NCBI RefSeq assembly: GCF_014201335.1
Contig: NZ_JACHEB010000005.1
Coordinates: forward strand, 372,001 to 436,000
Length of the DNA: 64,000 nucleotides
DNA from: Tunturiibacter gelidiferens
GTDB lineage: Bacteria > Acidobacteriota > Terriglobia > Terriglobales > Acidobacteriaceae
Reading direction: 5' to 3'
In this document: piece after piece, positions 43,924-52,832 of the stretch
Numbering within the stretch: the stretch's first letter is position 1
Layout of the letters: the number at the start of each line of letters is the position of its first letter
Made by a program: the position numbers and the translations under genes
Notes under the pieces: model-generated
Told to the model about the DNA's origin: nothing
Databases searched by the model: none
What the model saw: the letters and a program-made list of their open reading frames with translations, nothing else

Positions 43924-44988
43924 TCACTTTAGATTTGGCAACAAACGCAGTGCATTGTCTCGATAGACCTTCCGCAGAACATCCTCCGGCAAGTCCATTC
44001 CATAGATGTTCCAGCGTCCTTGGCGAGATGCGTGGGTGGGGTATTCGAAATATTCGTCCGCCGTCTCCAGGAACCGATAATAGAGACGATACATTTCGAC
44101 TTCCGGAACAAGATCGGCGCCGAACAAAATCCGGTCTGCAAAACGTAGAAAGAACTTCCGCGCCGAGTAGGGTTGCCGTCCCAGTTCGGAGGCCCTTGCA
44201 CTGATATCCACCAGCACATTTGGATTTGCATCCAGCATCGCCGATACGCGCCGAAGATCTTCTGCATTCTCGGCAATGTGAGCGGCGACGAAAGTTGTCC
44301 CCGGATGTCTCTTAAAGACGCGATCCCGCTGGTCGAGCAACTCATGTTTGCTGAACTCGGCGCCAAAGAAGCTCCAATCCGGATGAGCAGCCAACTCCTC
44401 AAAGCGCTCGTTGTTCGCATCAATTGGAAGGAAAAAAGCCTCTGGATCTCCGATATGCATCATCACTGGAATACCAAGCTGCCCGGCCTTATCAAAGATC
44501 GGAGCAAGACGTTCGTCGTCAACGTGTAGAAGCTGTCCGCTTGCATCGCGCACCGACAAGCCGAGATCTTTCCAGAACTTAAATCCGACGGCCCCATGCT
44601 CTACCAGACGCTCAAGCCTGTCGACGCTTACGCTAACAAAATCGTCGCGCTCGACACCGGCCCAATCCATCCAGCCGATGGTCGAGAAGCGTGCAGCATC
44701 CGCCAACCGATAACGATCCATCATTCGGATCGCCTGTTCCCCCACCTTCATCGTGATGTTGACGATGTGCTCGATTCCACAAGCGTCCATGATATCCAGT
44801 ACGTATTTTGGATCTTGTGCATCCAGATGATTGTGATAGTCAATGACCGGAAAGCGTGGAAGCGACACTTCATGGCGTGGCGTGGTCAGCATACAACGTG
44901 GATGAAAGTCGCTGAGTGGAAGCGTGACGTCGGCCGTTGCCGATACCATGGCGATAAACTTGTCTTGTGCTTTCTGTTCCGACATCAT
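43924..44988 (-). CDS. Amidohydrolase-2 family protein (cytoplasmic)
   Basis: A 354-residue TIM-barrel hydrolase. FPVIDYHNHLDAQDPKYVLD holds the first His pair (H-x-H type), VMMHIGDPEAFF and TTFVAAHIAENAEDL give the later His residues, and RILFGADLVPEVEM the conserved metal/catalytic Asp. These features match PF04909 proteins, which include lactonases acting on sugar acids and decarboxylases. No signal peptide is present. It heads the operon with the MFS transporter, so a sugar-lactone or related hydrolysis step after uptake is plausible. A paralogue with a signal peptide is encoded at 51022-52155. GAGGA lies just before the two adjacent ATG codons (44988, 44985). Confidence 0.85.
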   Translation of the reverse strand: MMSEQKAQDKFIAMVSATADVTLPLSDFHPRCMLTTPRHEVSLPRFPVIDYHNHLDAQDPKYVLDIMDACGIEHIVNITMKVGEQAIRMMDRYRLADAARFSTIGWMDWAGVERDDFVSVSVDRLERLVEHGAVGFKFWKDLGLSVRDASGQLLHVDDERLAPIFDKAGQLGIPVMMHIGDPEAFFLPIDANNERFEELAAHPDWSFFGAEFSKHELLDQRDRVFKRHPGTTFVAAHIAENAEDLRRVSAMLDANPNVLVDISARASELGRQPYSARKFFLRFADRILFGADLVPEVEMYRLYYRFLETADEYFEYPTHASRQGRWNIYGMDLPEDVLRKVYRDNALRLLPNLK

Positions 44989-45089
44989 TCCTCGTTCTTG
45001 AGGCAGTGCTTTTTCGATTCGAGGTCTCTTTCGTCGCCGCTAGCTTCTAAATAAAGCTCCAGTATGTGGAAGAGTACGATAAGTGAACT

Positions 45090-45131
45090 ATAAAACGAAA
45101 CATATCACTATTTCTATATGTTTCGTTTTAT
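45090..45131. promoter_or_regulatory. Perfect 16-bp inverted repeat, likely DeoR operator
   Basis: ATAAAACGAAACATAT (45090-45105) and ATATGTTTCGTTTTAT (45116-45131) are exact reverse complements separated by 10 bp. Each arm contains AAACGAAA, the kind of G-A-A-A motif bound by DeoR/GlpR-type repressors. It lies between the divergent amidohydrolase-MFS operon and the GH-D gene, 48 bp before the latter's start. A DeoR gene follows that gene. Confidence 0.7.
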
Positions 45132-45178
45132 GCTAGAAGATAATCACTTCAATCATCGAATTCGGGGCTAACGGCGCT

Positions 45179-47200
45179 ATGTTCAACTTCCTCTCCTGTC
45201 GATTTAGACGCAAACTGTTAGGCCCGTTGCTTCCTATTCTGCTTTGTAGTGGTCCGATCGGCTTTGCTCAGGATCAGAGCCTCCCTGCCAAAGACAACAC
45301 CTTACTACACGCCGGGGATATGTCCCTCAACATCGAGGTCCTCAACCATCATTTTGGCGGTCTTAACGTCCATGATGGCTTTTCCAATAGAACAATTGAT
45401 CTGCCAGAATCCTTTGTCCTTGTGTTGAAAGACAAGAGTGTAGTTCGTTCAACGGAGATGCAGGTGACTCGGGCATCGGACTCAATGCTGGCAACGGACC
45501 CGCATCAGTCCCTGCGAATGTCGCGTGAAGATAGGACAGCTTCAAGCAGCGCTTGCTGGAGCTTTGCTGCGCCGCGATTCTCCGCTCGTCTTCAATGGTG
45601 CGTTAGCGTGCGTCCGGGATTGGCTTATGCCCGACAGTTGCTTAGCATCACCGCCACCACTCAGGATTTGCCCATCGCGGAGGTCCGGTTGCTTCACTTT
45701 TCCGATCCTGCGGCGCACGTCGAAGGCATGGTCAAAGGCTCCCCGGTGGTGAGCGAAAACATGTTTTTCGGATTTGAAAACCCGCTCTCAGTCAGCACAG
45801 TGCGAGACCGAGAGGTGACGACTTCTCTCTTTCGCGATCTACCTCTTCGCGCTGGCCAAAGCATTACATATTCCTCCGTGATTGGGACCTCGCGACCCGG
45901 TCAACTCCGCCGCGCCTTCCTTAGCTATATAGAGAGTGAACGTCCGCGGGCTTATCAACCGTTTTTGCATTACAACTCCTGGTTTGATCTAGGCTATGAA
46001 AACCGGTTCGACGAAAACGGAGCACTTGATCGGATCAACGCCTTCGGCCAGCAGTTGACAGTGGCGCGGCAGGTCCAGCTTGACTCTTTCCTCTTCGATG
46101 ACGGATGGGACGATCCGACTACACTCTGGGATTTTAACTCAGGATTCCCGAGCGGGTTCACGAAGGCCGGGGCGGTCGCGGCTCAATACAAGGCCGGTAT
46201 AGGCGTCTGGCTCTCACCATGGGGTGGTTATTCCGACCAAAAAAAGCAACGCATCGCGTACGGCCGCGAACATGGATACGAGATTCTTCACGATGGCTAT
46301 GCGCTATCCGGGCCGAAGTATTTCAAGAAGTTCGAGGACACCTGTCTCACAATGATCGACCAGTACAACGTCAATCAGTTTAAGTTTGACGGGACTGGCA
46401 ACGCGGACAATGTCTTTCCGGGAAGCGCCTTTGACAGTGACTTCGACGCCGCCATTCACCTCATCGAACAACTCCGCAAAAAGAAGCCAGCCATCTTTAT
46501 CAATCTCACGACGGGTACGACAGCCTCTCCGTTCTGGCTTTTTTATGCTGATTCCATCTGGCGCGGTGGAGAGGATCACGACTTCTCAGGGGTCGGCACA
46601 CCTCGCCAGCGGTGGATCACTTATCGCGATGCACAAACCTACAAAAATATTGTGCGAAGAGGCCCGCTCTTTCCGCTCAACTCGCTCATGCTCCATGGCA
46701 TCGTCTACGCCAAACAGGCGAAGGATCTAACCACCGATCCAGGTAACGACTTCGCTGACGAAGTTCACTCCTACTTCGGCACAGGAACGCAACTGCAGGA
46801 GATGTACATCACGCCTTCGCTTTTATCGTCAACGGACTGGGACACGCTTGCCGAGGCGGCTCGATGGAGTCGTTCCAATGCCGATACGCTCAAAGACGTT
46901 CACTGGATTGGCGGTGATCCGGACCAGCTGCAGATCTACGGATGGGCAGCATGGAGCCCGCGAGAGGGTCTGATTACCCTGAGAAATCCGTCGAACGGTC
47001 CGCAGGAATTCAGCATAGATATAGCCAAAGTCTTTGAACTTCAGCCGTCAGACCCAGGGACCTACAAGGTGCGCAGTGTGTGGAAGGACAAAAGAAACAG
47101 GAACCAGAAATTCCCCACGGAGATGCGCAGAGATCAGAGACTCCCGATTCATCTCGCCCCATTCGAGGTTGTTACTCTCGAGGCCCTACCCGCCGATTAG
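45179..47200 (+). CDS. Clan GH-D glycoside hydrolase (alpha-galactosidase-like)
   Basis: A 673-residue exported protein. A signal peptide (LLGPLLPILLCSGPIGFAQ) is followed by a beta-sandwich to about residue 260. The barrel has PFLHYNSWFDLGYENRFDE (the NSW motif), DSFLFDDGWDDP, GVWLSPWGGY, the nucleophile candidate Asp404 in NQFKFDGTGN, and Asp466 in SIWRGGEDHDF as acid/base candidate. NSLMLHGIVYA and a C-terminal beta-domain follow. It belongs with distant GH36-like proteins; some relatives have been given misleading names. Activity on alpha-galactose or alpha-GalNAc is the best guess. A perfect operator-like palindrome precedes it, and a DeoR gene is convergent downstream. Confidence 0.75.
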   Translation: MFNFLSCRFRRKLLGPLLPILLCSGPIGFAQDQSLPAKDNTLLHAGDMSLNIEVLNHHFGGLNVHDGFSNRTIDLPESFVLVLKDKSVVRSTEMQVTRASDSMLATDPHQSLRMSREDRTASSSACWSFAAPRFSARLQWCVSVRPGLAYARQLLSITATTQDLPIAEVRLLHFSDPAAHVEGMVKGSPVVSENMFFGFENPLSVSTVRDREVTTSLFRDLPLRAGQSITYSSVIGTSRPGQLRRAFLSYIESERPRAYQPFLHYNSWFDLGYENRFDENGALDRINAFGQQLTVARQVQLDSFLFDDGWDDPTTLWDFNSGFPSGFTKAGAVAAQYKAGIGVWLSPWGGYSDQKKQRIAYGREHGYEILHDGYALSGPKYFKKFEDTCLTMIDQYNVNQFKFDGTGNADNVFPGSAFDSDFDAAIHLIEQLRKKKPAIFINLTTGTTASPFWLFYADSIWRGGEDHDFSGVGTPRQRWITYRDAQTYKNIVRRGPLFPLNSLMLHGIVYAKQAKDLTTDPGNDFADEVHSYFGTGTQLQEMYITPSLLSSTDWDTLAEAARWSRSNADTLKDVHWIGGDPDQLQIYGWAAWSPREGLITLRNPSNGPQEFSIDIAKVFELQPSDPGTYKVRSVWKDKRNRNQKFPTEMRRDQRLPIHLAPFEVVTLEALPAD

Positions 47201-47271
47201 GCAAACCGAAAGAAGAATCAGCCTGGAATACGAAGGCCGCATAAGCGGTTGTCCCTGTTCACAGGTTCAGC

Positions 47272-48102
47272 CTAAACGAGAGTGAGCTTAATGTTGAGAT
47301 TACGAAGGGCGTCCGCTGTCTCTTTCGGAAGATTGTTGTCGGTAATGACGTGATGAATCGAAGTTGCGTCCACGATCTTCGACAAGCTCCGGCGATTGAA
47401 TTTAGTCGAATCGCAAACCGCAACGATCGTCTTTGCCGCTTTGACCATCGCACGATTAACTCTGGATTCCATTACATTCGGCGTCGTAAGCCCCACCTCG
47501 AGATCAAATCCGTCGACCCCTAGAAATAGGATGTCAGCATGCATGTCGTGAAGCATCTCCTCTGCGAGCGGGCCGACCAGGGAGAAAGAGTTCTTGCGCA
47601 GGGAACCTCCGGTAAGGAGCACCTCGAAGTCAGTCCCGCTTAGCTCAGCGGCGATATTTACCGCGTTGGTGATGATGGTCAGATGCGAAAACTTCTTCAG
47701 CGTCCTGGCGATGGCCGTAGTAGTCGTCCCTGAGTCGAGCAGAACGCACTGGCCTTCCCGGATAAGGTTCACGGCAGCGACCGCTATCCGCTGCTTTTCC
47801 TGCAAGTGACGCCCTTCCTTTTCCTTGAGCGACGGATCGAAGAGCGTCCCCGACTGCGGAAGCAAGGCACCCCCATGAGTCCTCTGCAACACGCCCCTGC
47901 GTTGAAGATAGTCAAGATCCTTACGGATTGTGATTCGGGATATTCCTAGGGATTCCGAAAGGTCCTCGACCAGAACCCGACCGTGTTGCTGTGCCACCGA
48001 AAGGATATGCTGGCGACGTTCTTCGATGAGCATTTGTGTGCCACTCTCGAAGTCCACTGGAAGCACTTTTGAAGAGGCTTTCGAAGCGACTTTTCGCTGC
48101 AT
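47272..48102 (-). CDS. DeoR/GlpR family transcriptional regulator
   Basis: A roughly 276-residue regulator. The HTH is EERRQHILSVAQQHGRVLVE followed by DLSESLGISRITIRKDLDYL and GVLQRTHGGALL, the DeoR signature. The sensor domain shows LLDSGTTTTAIARTL, ITNAVNIAAELS, LLTGGSLRKNSFSLVGPLAE, LFLGVDGFDLEVGLTTPN and AVCDSTKFNRRSL, which bind a phosphorylated sugar. I chose the ATG at 48102; upstream in-frame starts are GTG at 48144 or none with a good site. It is convergent with the GH-D gene and next to a decayed GatZ-like gene, a pattern of galactitol/tagatose/GalNAc regulons. Confidence 0.9.
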   Translation of the reverse strand: MQRKVASKASSKVLPVDFESGTQMLIEERRQHILSVAQQHGRVLVEDLSESLGISRITIRKDLDYLQRRGVLQRTHGGALLPQSGTLFDPSLKEKEGRHLQEKQRIAVAAVNLIREGQCVLLDSGTTTTAIARTLKKFSHLTIITNAVNIAAELSGTDFEVLLTGGSLRKNSFSLVGPLAEEMLHDMHADILFLGVDGFDLEVGLTTPNVMESRVNRAMVKAAKTIVAVCDSTKFNRRSLSKIVDATSIHHVITDNNLPKETADALRNLNIKLTLV

Positions 48103-48292
48103 AGAGTTGAATTTACCAAGGTGACAACCTTCGAACAGTACCACGGAGCTTTCGAGTAGGCAATTCCCGAATTAATAGGAAAGCAAAGTCGCATTGATCT
48201 TCGAGATAAAGATTCGGTGGGTCGGATTGCAGAGGAGCGCCCTGGTTCAGCCATCGGCATAGACGCGCAGCACGTCCCGTATGGGTCTGCGA

Positions 48293-48560
48293 TCAATGAC
48301 ACTGGATCACCTCTATTTGTTTGCTCCGTAGCCGTACGTATTGCGACGACAGATTGCCGCTGTACAGGCTCTCGGGTGTGGTGACCGCAGATAGATTCGA
48401 GATCAATGTGTCAACTGCTTCAGGAATTTTGGACCGATGACAATAGTTACGAATTCGGTCGCCATAGCTGTAGAGGGGCAATGGTTTTTGCTCTGCGGGA
48501 GTGCCGTCATAGTAGGGCTTCCAGTTCGCGGGCTCAGGCAGCATGGTCTTCTCAATCGAG
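48293..48560 (-). pseudogene. C-terminal remnant of a GatZ/KbaZ-like tagatose-bisphosphate aldolase subunit
   Basis: The translation contains MLPEPANWKPYYDGTPAEQK and PLPLYSYGDRIRNYCHRSKI then PEAVDTLISNLSAVTTPESL, SGNLSSQYVRLR. This matches the end of GatZ/KbaZ proteins (D-tagatose-1,6-bisphosphate aldolase non-catalytic subunit), with YSxxDRIRYYW and a final SQYLP-type motif. Only about 85 of roughly 420 residues remain, and no start or upstream domain is present. It points to a former galactose/GalNAc-6-phosphate tagatose route at this place, beside a DeoR regulator. Confidence 0.65.
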
Positions 48561-48760
48561 TCGTGATGCGAATCGCGAGGCACCCTTAGTTTTTGGGCTA
48601 CATCGTTCTGGTCCGGCGAGTGATACATTGCGAAATTAAGCGCAATTAAGTGCAATAAGCCAAAGCCGATATGTGAAAGATAAAAACGCTATTGACAACC
48701 ATTCGGAAGTTAGGTGTAAGATGCGCCCAAGATAAAAGGTAGAGGAGAAGGATATTCAAA

Positions 48761-50914
48761 ATGGCATTCCCAGCAGCTTCCCGATCTCACCAGCACTCTG
48801 CGTATTGGATACTCTCTTCTCTTATCCTGTTTCTATTCGCTTCGATCTCGCTTGGCGCACAAACTGGGGCCACCTACTATGTGTCCGCGAGCGGGAGTGA
48901 CAGCAATCCCGGAACTCTCGCCGCCCCTTGGTTGACCATCCAGAAAGCAGCAAATACAGCTACGGCAGGCGCCACAGTGTACGTCTTCGGGGGAGTTTAC
49001 ACCGAGATTGTAAGCTTCCCGAATTCTGGAACGGCGAAGGCGCCAATTACATTCCAGAGCTATCCCGGACAGACGGCGATAATCGACGGGACCGGCTTAA
49101 CCGTATCGGGCACGCAAGGTCTCATCACGATCTCGGGAGCCCTGAGCTACATCACCATCAGTGGGTTTGAACTCCGCAATTTGTCTACGAGCGGTGATGG
49201 GGTTCCGTGTGGTGTCTGGATTACGGGCTCGGGCACGGGGATCCATATTCTGAACAATTTGATCCACAACATCGTGACCACGACAAAGCGCGGCAACGCT
49301 TGCGGGTTGTTTGCATACGGCACATCGCAGACTCCCATCACCGAGTTGGTTGTCAGTGGCAACGAGCTCTACAACCTGAAGACCGGCAATAGCGAGTCGA
49401 TGACCCTAAACGGGAACGTGACCCATTTTAAGGTCACCAACAACCTCGTTCACGACAATAACAATATCGGCATCGACATCATTGGATACGAAGGCACTGG
49501 TCCAGTCGGCTACGACCAGGCTAGTTATGGGCTGGTCAGCGGGAATACGGTCTATAACATCAGCGGAATAGCGAATCCAAGCGAAGGCCTTGAATATGAC
49601 GCGGACGGACTCTATTGTGACGGGTGCGCGTACGTTACGTTCGAAAGAAACGTGATCTTCCAGGTCGACTACGGCATTGAGACAACCAGCGAGAATCAGG
49701 TTTGCCAGGCGACTGGCACTGAGTGGTCTGGCCCAAACAACACTGGAACCGCTGCCAGAGGCAAGCTTCCGTGCTACGGCATGTTCGCTACAGTACGCAA
49801 CAACCTATTCTACAAGGCAAATTCCTGCGGAATGTCCATCGGCGGTTACGCGACCGCGACCAAAAAAGGCGGCGGGAGTAACGGAGGAGGCAGCAGTTAC
49901 CACGATGTCTTCATCAACAACACTCTTTATGACAACGGTGCCCAACCAGGCAACTCAGATGAAGGCACGCCAAGCGGCGACTACCAGATTCAAAACCAGG
50001 TAGGCAGTTCTCAAGGAGACTATTTCGAAAACAACATTATCTACTCCGGCTCACCCAATATCTGGATCAATAGTTACAACCCAGCTTCGACGGAATACCC
50101 TGCCCCGCCCGCCACTCTTAATTGGAACCTGTACCACTCAGAGGCGGGATATGTAGAAGGAACGTCAATCTTGTGGGCTGATGTGAGCACCTACACGAGT
50201 TTTGCAAATTGGCAGAGCACGAGCGGGGAAGATGCAAACTCCGTGAACAGGGATCCGCAGTTTGTGGATCTGGGAGACACGCCTTCAAATTTTGACATCC
50301 ACCCGACTTCGCCGGCCATCGGCGCTGGCAGCACCAGCCTGTCGTGCAGCGTTGGCTGGTGTGATCTCCATGGCAGCTCTCCCAACTCCATTTATGGCAG
50401 CACCGACTTCCTTGGCAATCGTCGGACGAAAGGCTCGAGCATTGACATGGGTGCCTACCAAAACACCGGAACCAGCATTCATAACAAATTGAGAGTGGAT
50501 TTGACTGCGGCGACGGATACTCTCAAACCGGGTCGTTCGACCACTCTGACTGCTACGGTCTCAGCCATTCCCGGGGGCGCCGGTGTGCCGAGCGGTACGG
50601 TGAGCTACATGCTTGGCTCGACTTTGCTGGCAACGCAAACCCTGCTGCCGACCAGCGCTACGACGTCTGAGGCAAGTATGCCGATCAGTGTGTCGCAGCT
50701 TGTGCGAGGCGCCAACACGATAACAGCAGTGTACTCGGGAAATTCGATCGCGAGGTGCTGCAGTCCAGCAGAACCGCCCGGAGAAACACAAACGCCGCTT
50801 CCGGTGTACCCCAGCGCAACCTCGGCGCCCATCACTGTGTGCCGAGAGGATGATGACAGCGATGGCAAAGGAGAAATGACCAATCCATGCATCGCAGCCC
50901 GCCGCAGTGAGTAA
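48761..50914 (+). CDS. Secreted right-handed beta-helix protein with Ig-like C-terminal domain
   Basis: A 717-residue protein. A signal peptide (WILSSLILFLFASISLGAQ) is followed by TYYVSASGSDSNPGTLAAPW, the common opening of DUF1565/pectate-lyase-like beta-helix proteins. Repeating NNLIHN, GNELYN, NNLVHDN, GNTVYN and NNLFYK units form the helix turns. DYGIETTSEN and an Asp-rich turn (LEYDADGLYCDGC) could make a calcium/active site. Residues about 580-660 are an Ig-like repeat domain (STTLTATVSAIPGGAGVPSG). Such proteins are polysaccharide lyases or glycan-binding surface proteins. A TTGACA-containing promoter at 48692 precedes it. The last 50 residues, polar with DDDSDGKGEM, are unusual. Confidence 0.75.
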   Translation: MAFPAASRSHQHSAYWILSSLILFLFASISLGAQTGATYYVSASGSDSNPGTLAAPWLTIQKAANTATAGATVYVFGGVYTEIVSFPNSGTAKAPITFQSYPGQTAIIDGTGLTVSGTQGLITISGALSYITISGFELRNLSTSGDGVPCGVWITGSGTGIHILNNLIHNIVTTTKRGNACGLFAYGTSQTPITELVVSGNELYNLKTGNSESMTLNGNVTHFKVTNNLVHDNNNIGIDIIGYEGTGPVGYDQASYGLVSGNTVYNISGIANPSEGLEYDADGLYCDGCAYVTFERNVIFQVDYGIETTSENQVCQATGTEWSGPNNTGTAARGKLPCYGMFATVRNNLFYKANSCGMSIGGYATATKKGGGSNGGGSSYHDVFINNTLYDNGAQPGNSDEGTPSGDYQIQNQVGSSQGDYFENNIIYSGSPNIWINSYNPASTEYPAPPATLNWNLYHSEAGYVEGTSILWADVSTYTSFANWQSTSGEDANSVNRDPQFVDLGDTPSNFDIHPTSPAIGAGSTSLSCSVGWCDLHGSSPNSIYGSTDFLGNRRTKGSSIDMGAYQNTGTSIHNKLRVDLTAATDTLKPGRSTTLTATVSAIPGGAGVPSGTVSYMLGSTLLATQTLLPTSATTSEASMPISVSQLVRGANTITAVYSGNSIARCCSPAEPPGETQTPLPVYPSATSAPITVCREDDDSDGKGEMTNPCIAARRSE

Positions 50915-51021
50915 TGTACGAAGGGTCGCACGCCACTGAACCGCACTGCCCACTGGTGCTGTTTCTTGATGGTGGATGGGGCTATCTATGTGTCCGCTAA
51001 CGGTCGAGAGGCTATTGGAAC

Positions 51022-52155
51022 TCAGTGGGAGCTACCAAGAATGCCGGGAAACCAATGGACCGCATTATCGTGATATAGCTTCCGCAACACCGGCTCAGGC
51101 AATGCTAAACCTTGAACCTTGTGGCCACGGAAATCCAACGTATCATCGGTTGCAAGGAAACGCCATTCCCGCGCGTAGGAGGATTCGGATCTTCTTACCA
51201 TTTGATGAACATTGTCCTGTGGGTTGAGTGTGTCGTCGGTACCGTAGATCAATCGATCTTGATATTTAGTTATGAAAGCGATCATATCGGCACGGGGTTG
51301 CATCATTAGATAAGGTATGCGAGAGGCAAGATCTACGGCAAAGTTTGGATAGCGATCCAAATGCCGAGCTACTTGGCTAAAATCTCCTTCCATACTGCCA
51401 AAGTGGGCTCCAACCATGCGAAGATCTGGATTTTTTTCAAGCACATGATCGCGTGCCAGAAGGATTGTCTCCTTGGATGGGGAATGGGGGATCTTGTACA
51501 TGTACCACTCTGGATGGTCCGCAAAGTAGGAGAAGTCAGGGTCAGTAGGATTTGGAGGGGACCACGCCGTGTCAGGATCTGCAACATGTGTAACCAATGT
51601 CTTGCCGCGAGCAGCGATGTCCTTATAGATGGGCTCAAGGGAGGGATCATCCGGAAGGATGTAGTTGCCTTTGGCATCCTTGATTTCCATACCGACGTTC
51701 TTCCATAGTTTTACTGCGATGGCACCCTCATCGAAACTTTGGTTAAGCTGGCGAATTGCATCGGCGACGAAGTCACGTTGATTGAAGCGGTATGCATCGA
51801 ACGTTGTACACGCGGCCGCATGGCCGTTACTGTTGCGAACGACTTCAAAGACATCCTTGCTTTCCTTTGATAAATCTTTCCTCTCAGGGGTGTTGTTATC
51901 GGCCACGACGATAATATCCAAAATATGTAGGTGAAGCTTCTGTAGCATCGCAAAGAACACTGGATCGCTCTCGTAGATATGAGTGTGGGTATCGATGGGT
52001 TCGAGCGCTGTGAACTGCAACAACTCCTGATCATTGAAAGCACCCATTACCGGCGTGGACGCAGGTTTAACCTCAGGAGTGCTTTTCGTGGATGTCTGTC
52101 TCCCAGGCCCTCCAGCAATTAACATCAAGGCCAACGGTAGCGCGAGTGTTTTCAC
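51022..52155 (-). CDS. Amidohydrolase-2 family protein, exported
   Basis: A 377-residue protein. Its GTG start has GAGG 8 bases upstream and opens a signal peptide (LALPLALMLIAGG). The TIM-barrel has ALEPIDTHTHIYESDPVF (H-x-H), AVKLWKNVGMEIKDAKGNYI, LVTHVADPDTAW, LRMVGAHFGSMEGDFSQVA and RLIYGTDDTLNPQD (conserved Asp). It shares the order and wording of these blocks with the cytoplasmic protein at 43924-44988, so the two are paralogues placed in different compartments. Metal-dependent hydrolysis of a lactone or ester of a sugar acid is likely. It is convergent with the beta-helix gene. Confidence 0.85.
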   Translation of the reverse strand: MKTLALPLALMLIAGGPGRQTSTKSTPEVKPASTPVMGAFNDQELLQFTALEPIDTHTHIYESDPVFFAMLQKLHLHILDIIVVADNNTPERKDLSKESKDVFEVVRNSNGHAAACTTFDAYRFNQRDFVADAIRQLNQSFDEGAIAVKLWKNVGMEIKDAKGNYILPDDPSLEPIYKDIAARGKTLVTHVADPDTAWSPPNPTDPDFSYFADHPEWYMYKIPHSPSKETILLARDHVLEKNPDLRMVGAHFGSMEGDFSQVARHLDRYPNFAVDLASRIPYLMMQPRADMIAFITKYQDRLIYGTDDTLNPQDNVHQMVRRSESSYAREWRFLATDDTLDFRGHKVQGLALPEPVLRKLYHDNAVHWFPGILGSSH

Positions 52156-52209
52156 AAAACTTACCTCATTGAGTTAGGTCGCATAACAATTTGCCAATGC
52201 TGATTTGAT

Positions 52210-52610
52210 TCGTCTGACGCGGTGCAAACTCTAATCGTGTCTTTTCGCAAGCACACCTTCTTACCGCTCGATGACTATCTCTACGCGATGCAGACTACAA
52301 TCCCGGCGTTGACCCGCTGCTCGCTGCACCGTTGTCTCGAGTCCAGGGAATCAGCCGCCCGCCCGAAGTGGAAGGGACCAGCGAAGAGGAAGAAGTTCGA
52401 CACCTATCCGATTGGCTTTTTCCATATCGACCTGGCCGAGGTGCGTACGGCGGAAGGCAGACTCTATCTCTTCGACTTCATCGGTGCCTACAACTTCGCA
52501 CGCCGACTCAAGACCGTCAAGGGGGGACTCCATACGAATACATCTGCACATGCAGGCAAAAAAAACTAATCGATTTACCCTCGACCAGCCCATCAAATGC
52601 CGGGACTAAA
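52210..52610 (+). mobile_element. IS481-type transposase remnant
   Basis: Reading across frames gives TLIVSFRKHTFLPLDDYLYA then TIPALTRCSLHRCLESR, KKFDTYPIGFFHIDLAEVRT and LYLFDFIGAYNFA, then in another frame TNRFTLDQPIKCRD. This matches the middle of IS481-family transposases, including the first catalytic Asp in FHIDxAEV. At least two frame changes and the loss of both ends make it inactive. It lies between the exported amidohydrolase and the DeoR gene, at the border of the amino-sugar block. Confidence 0.75.
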
Positions 52611-52832
52611 TACCTGGTTAGGGTGATCAAACTCGATCACTTTGGAGACTACCAGATAGTGTCCGCGCCCATGTCAAAGATCCAACATTGATGATCGCGG
52701 AAAGTATGAGAGCCTCACAATCCCCCGACGAGTTCCCTACTCGCCTGCTTTGCAGGTAGCATCCTCTTATTCTTTTGCTGTCGAGTTAGGTTAGTCTTAA
52801 GGCGCGATTGTACGAAAATACGGAGTTGTTCA

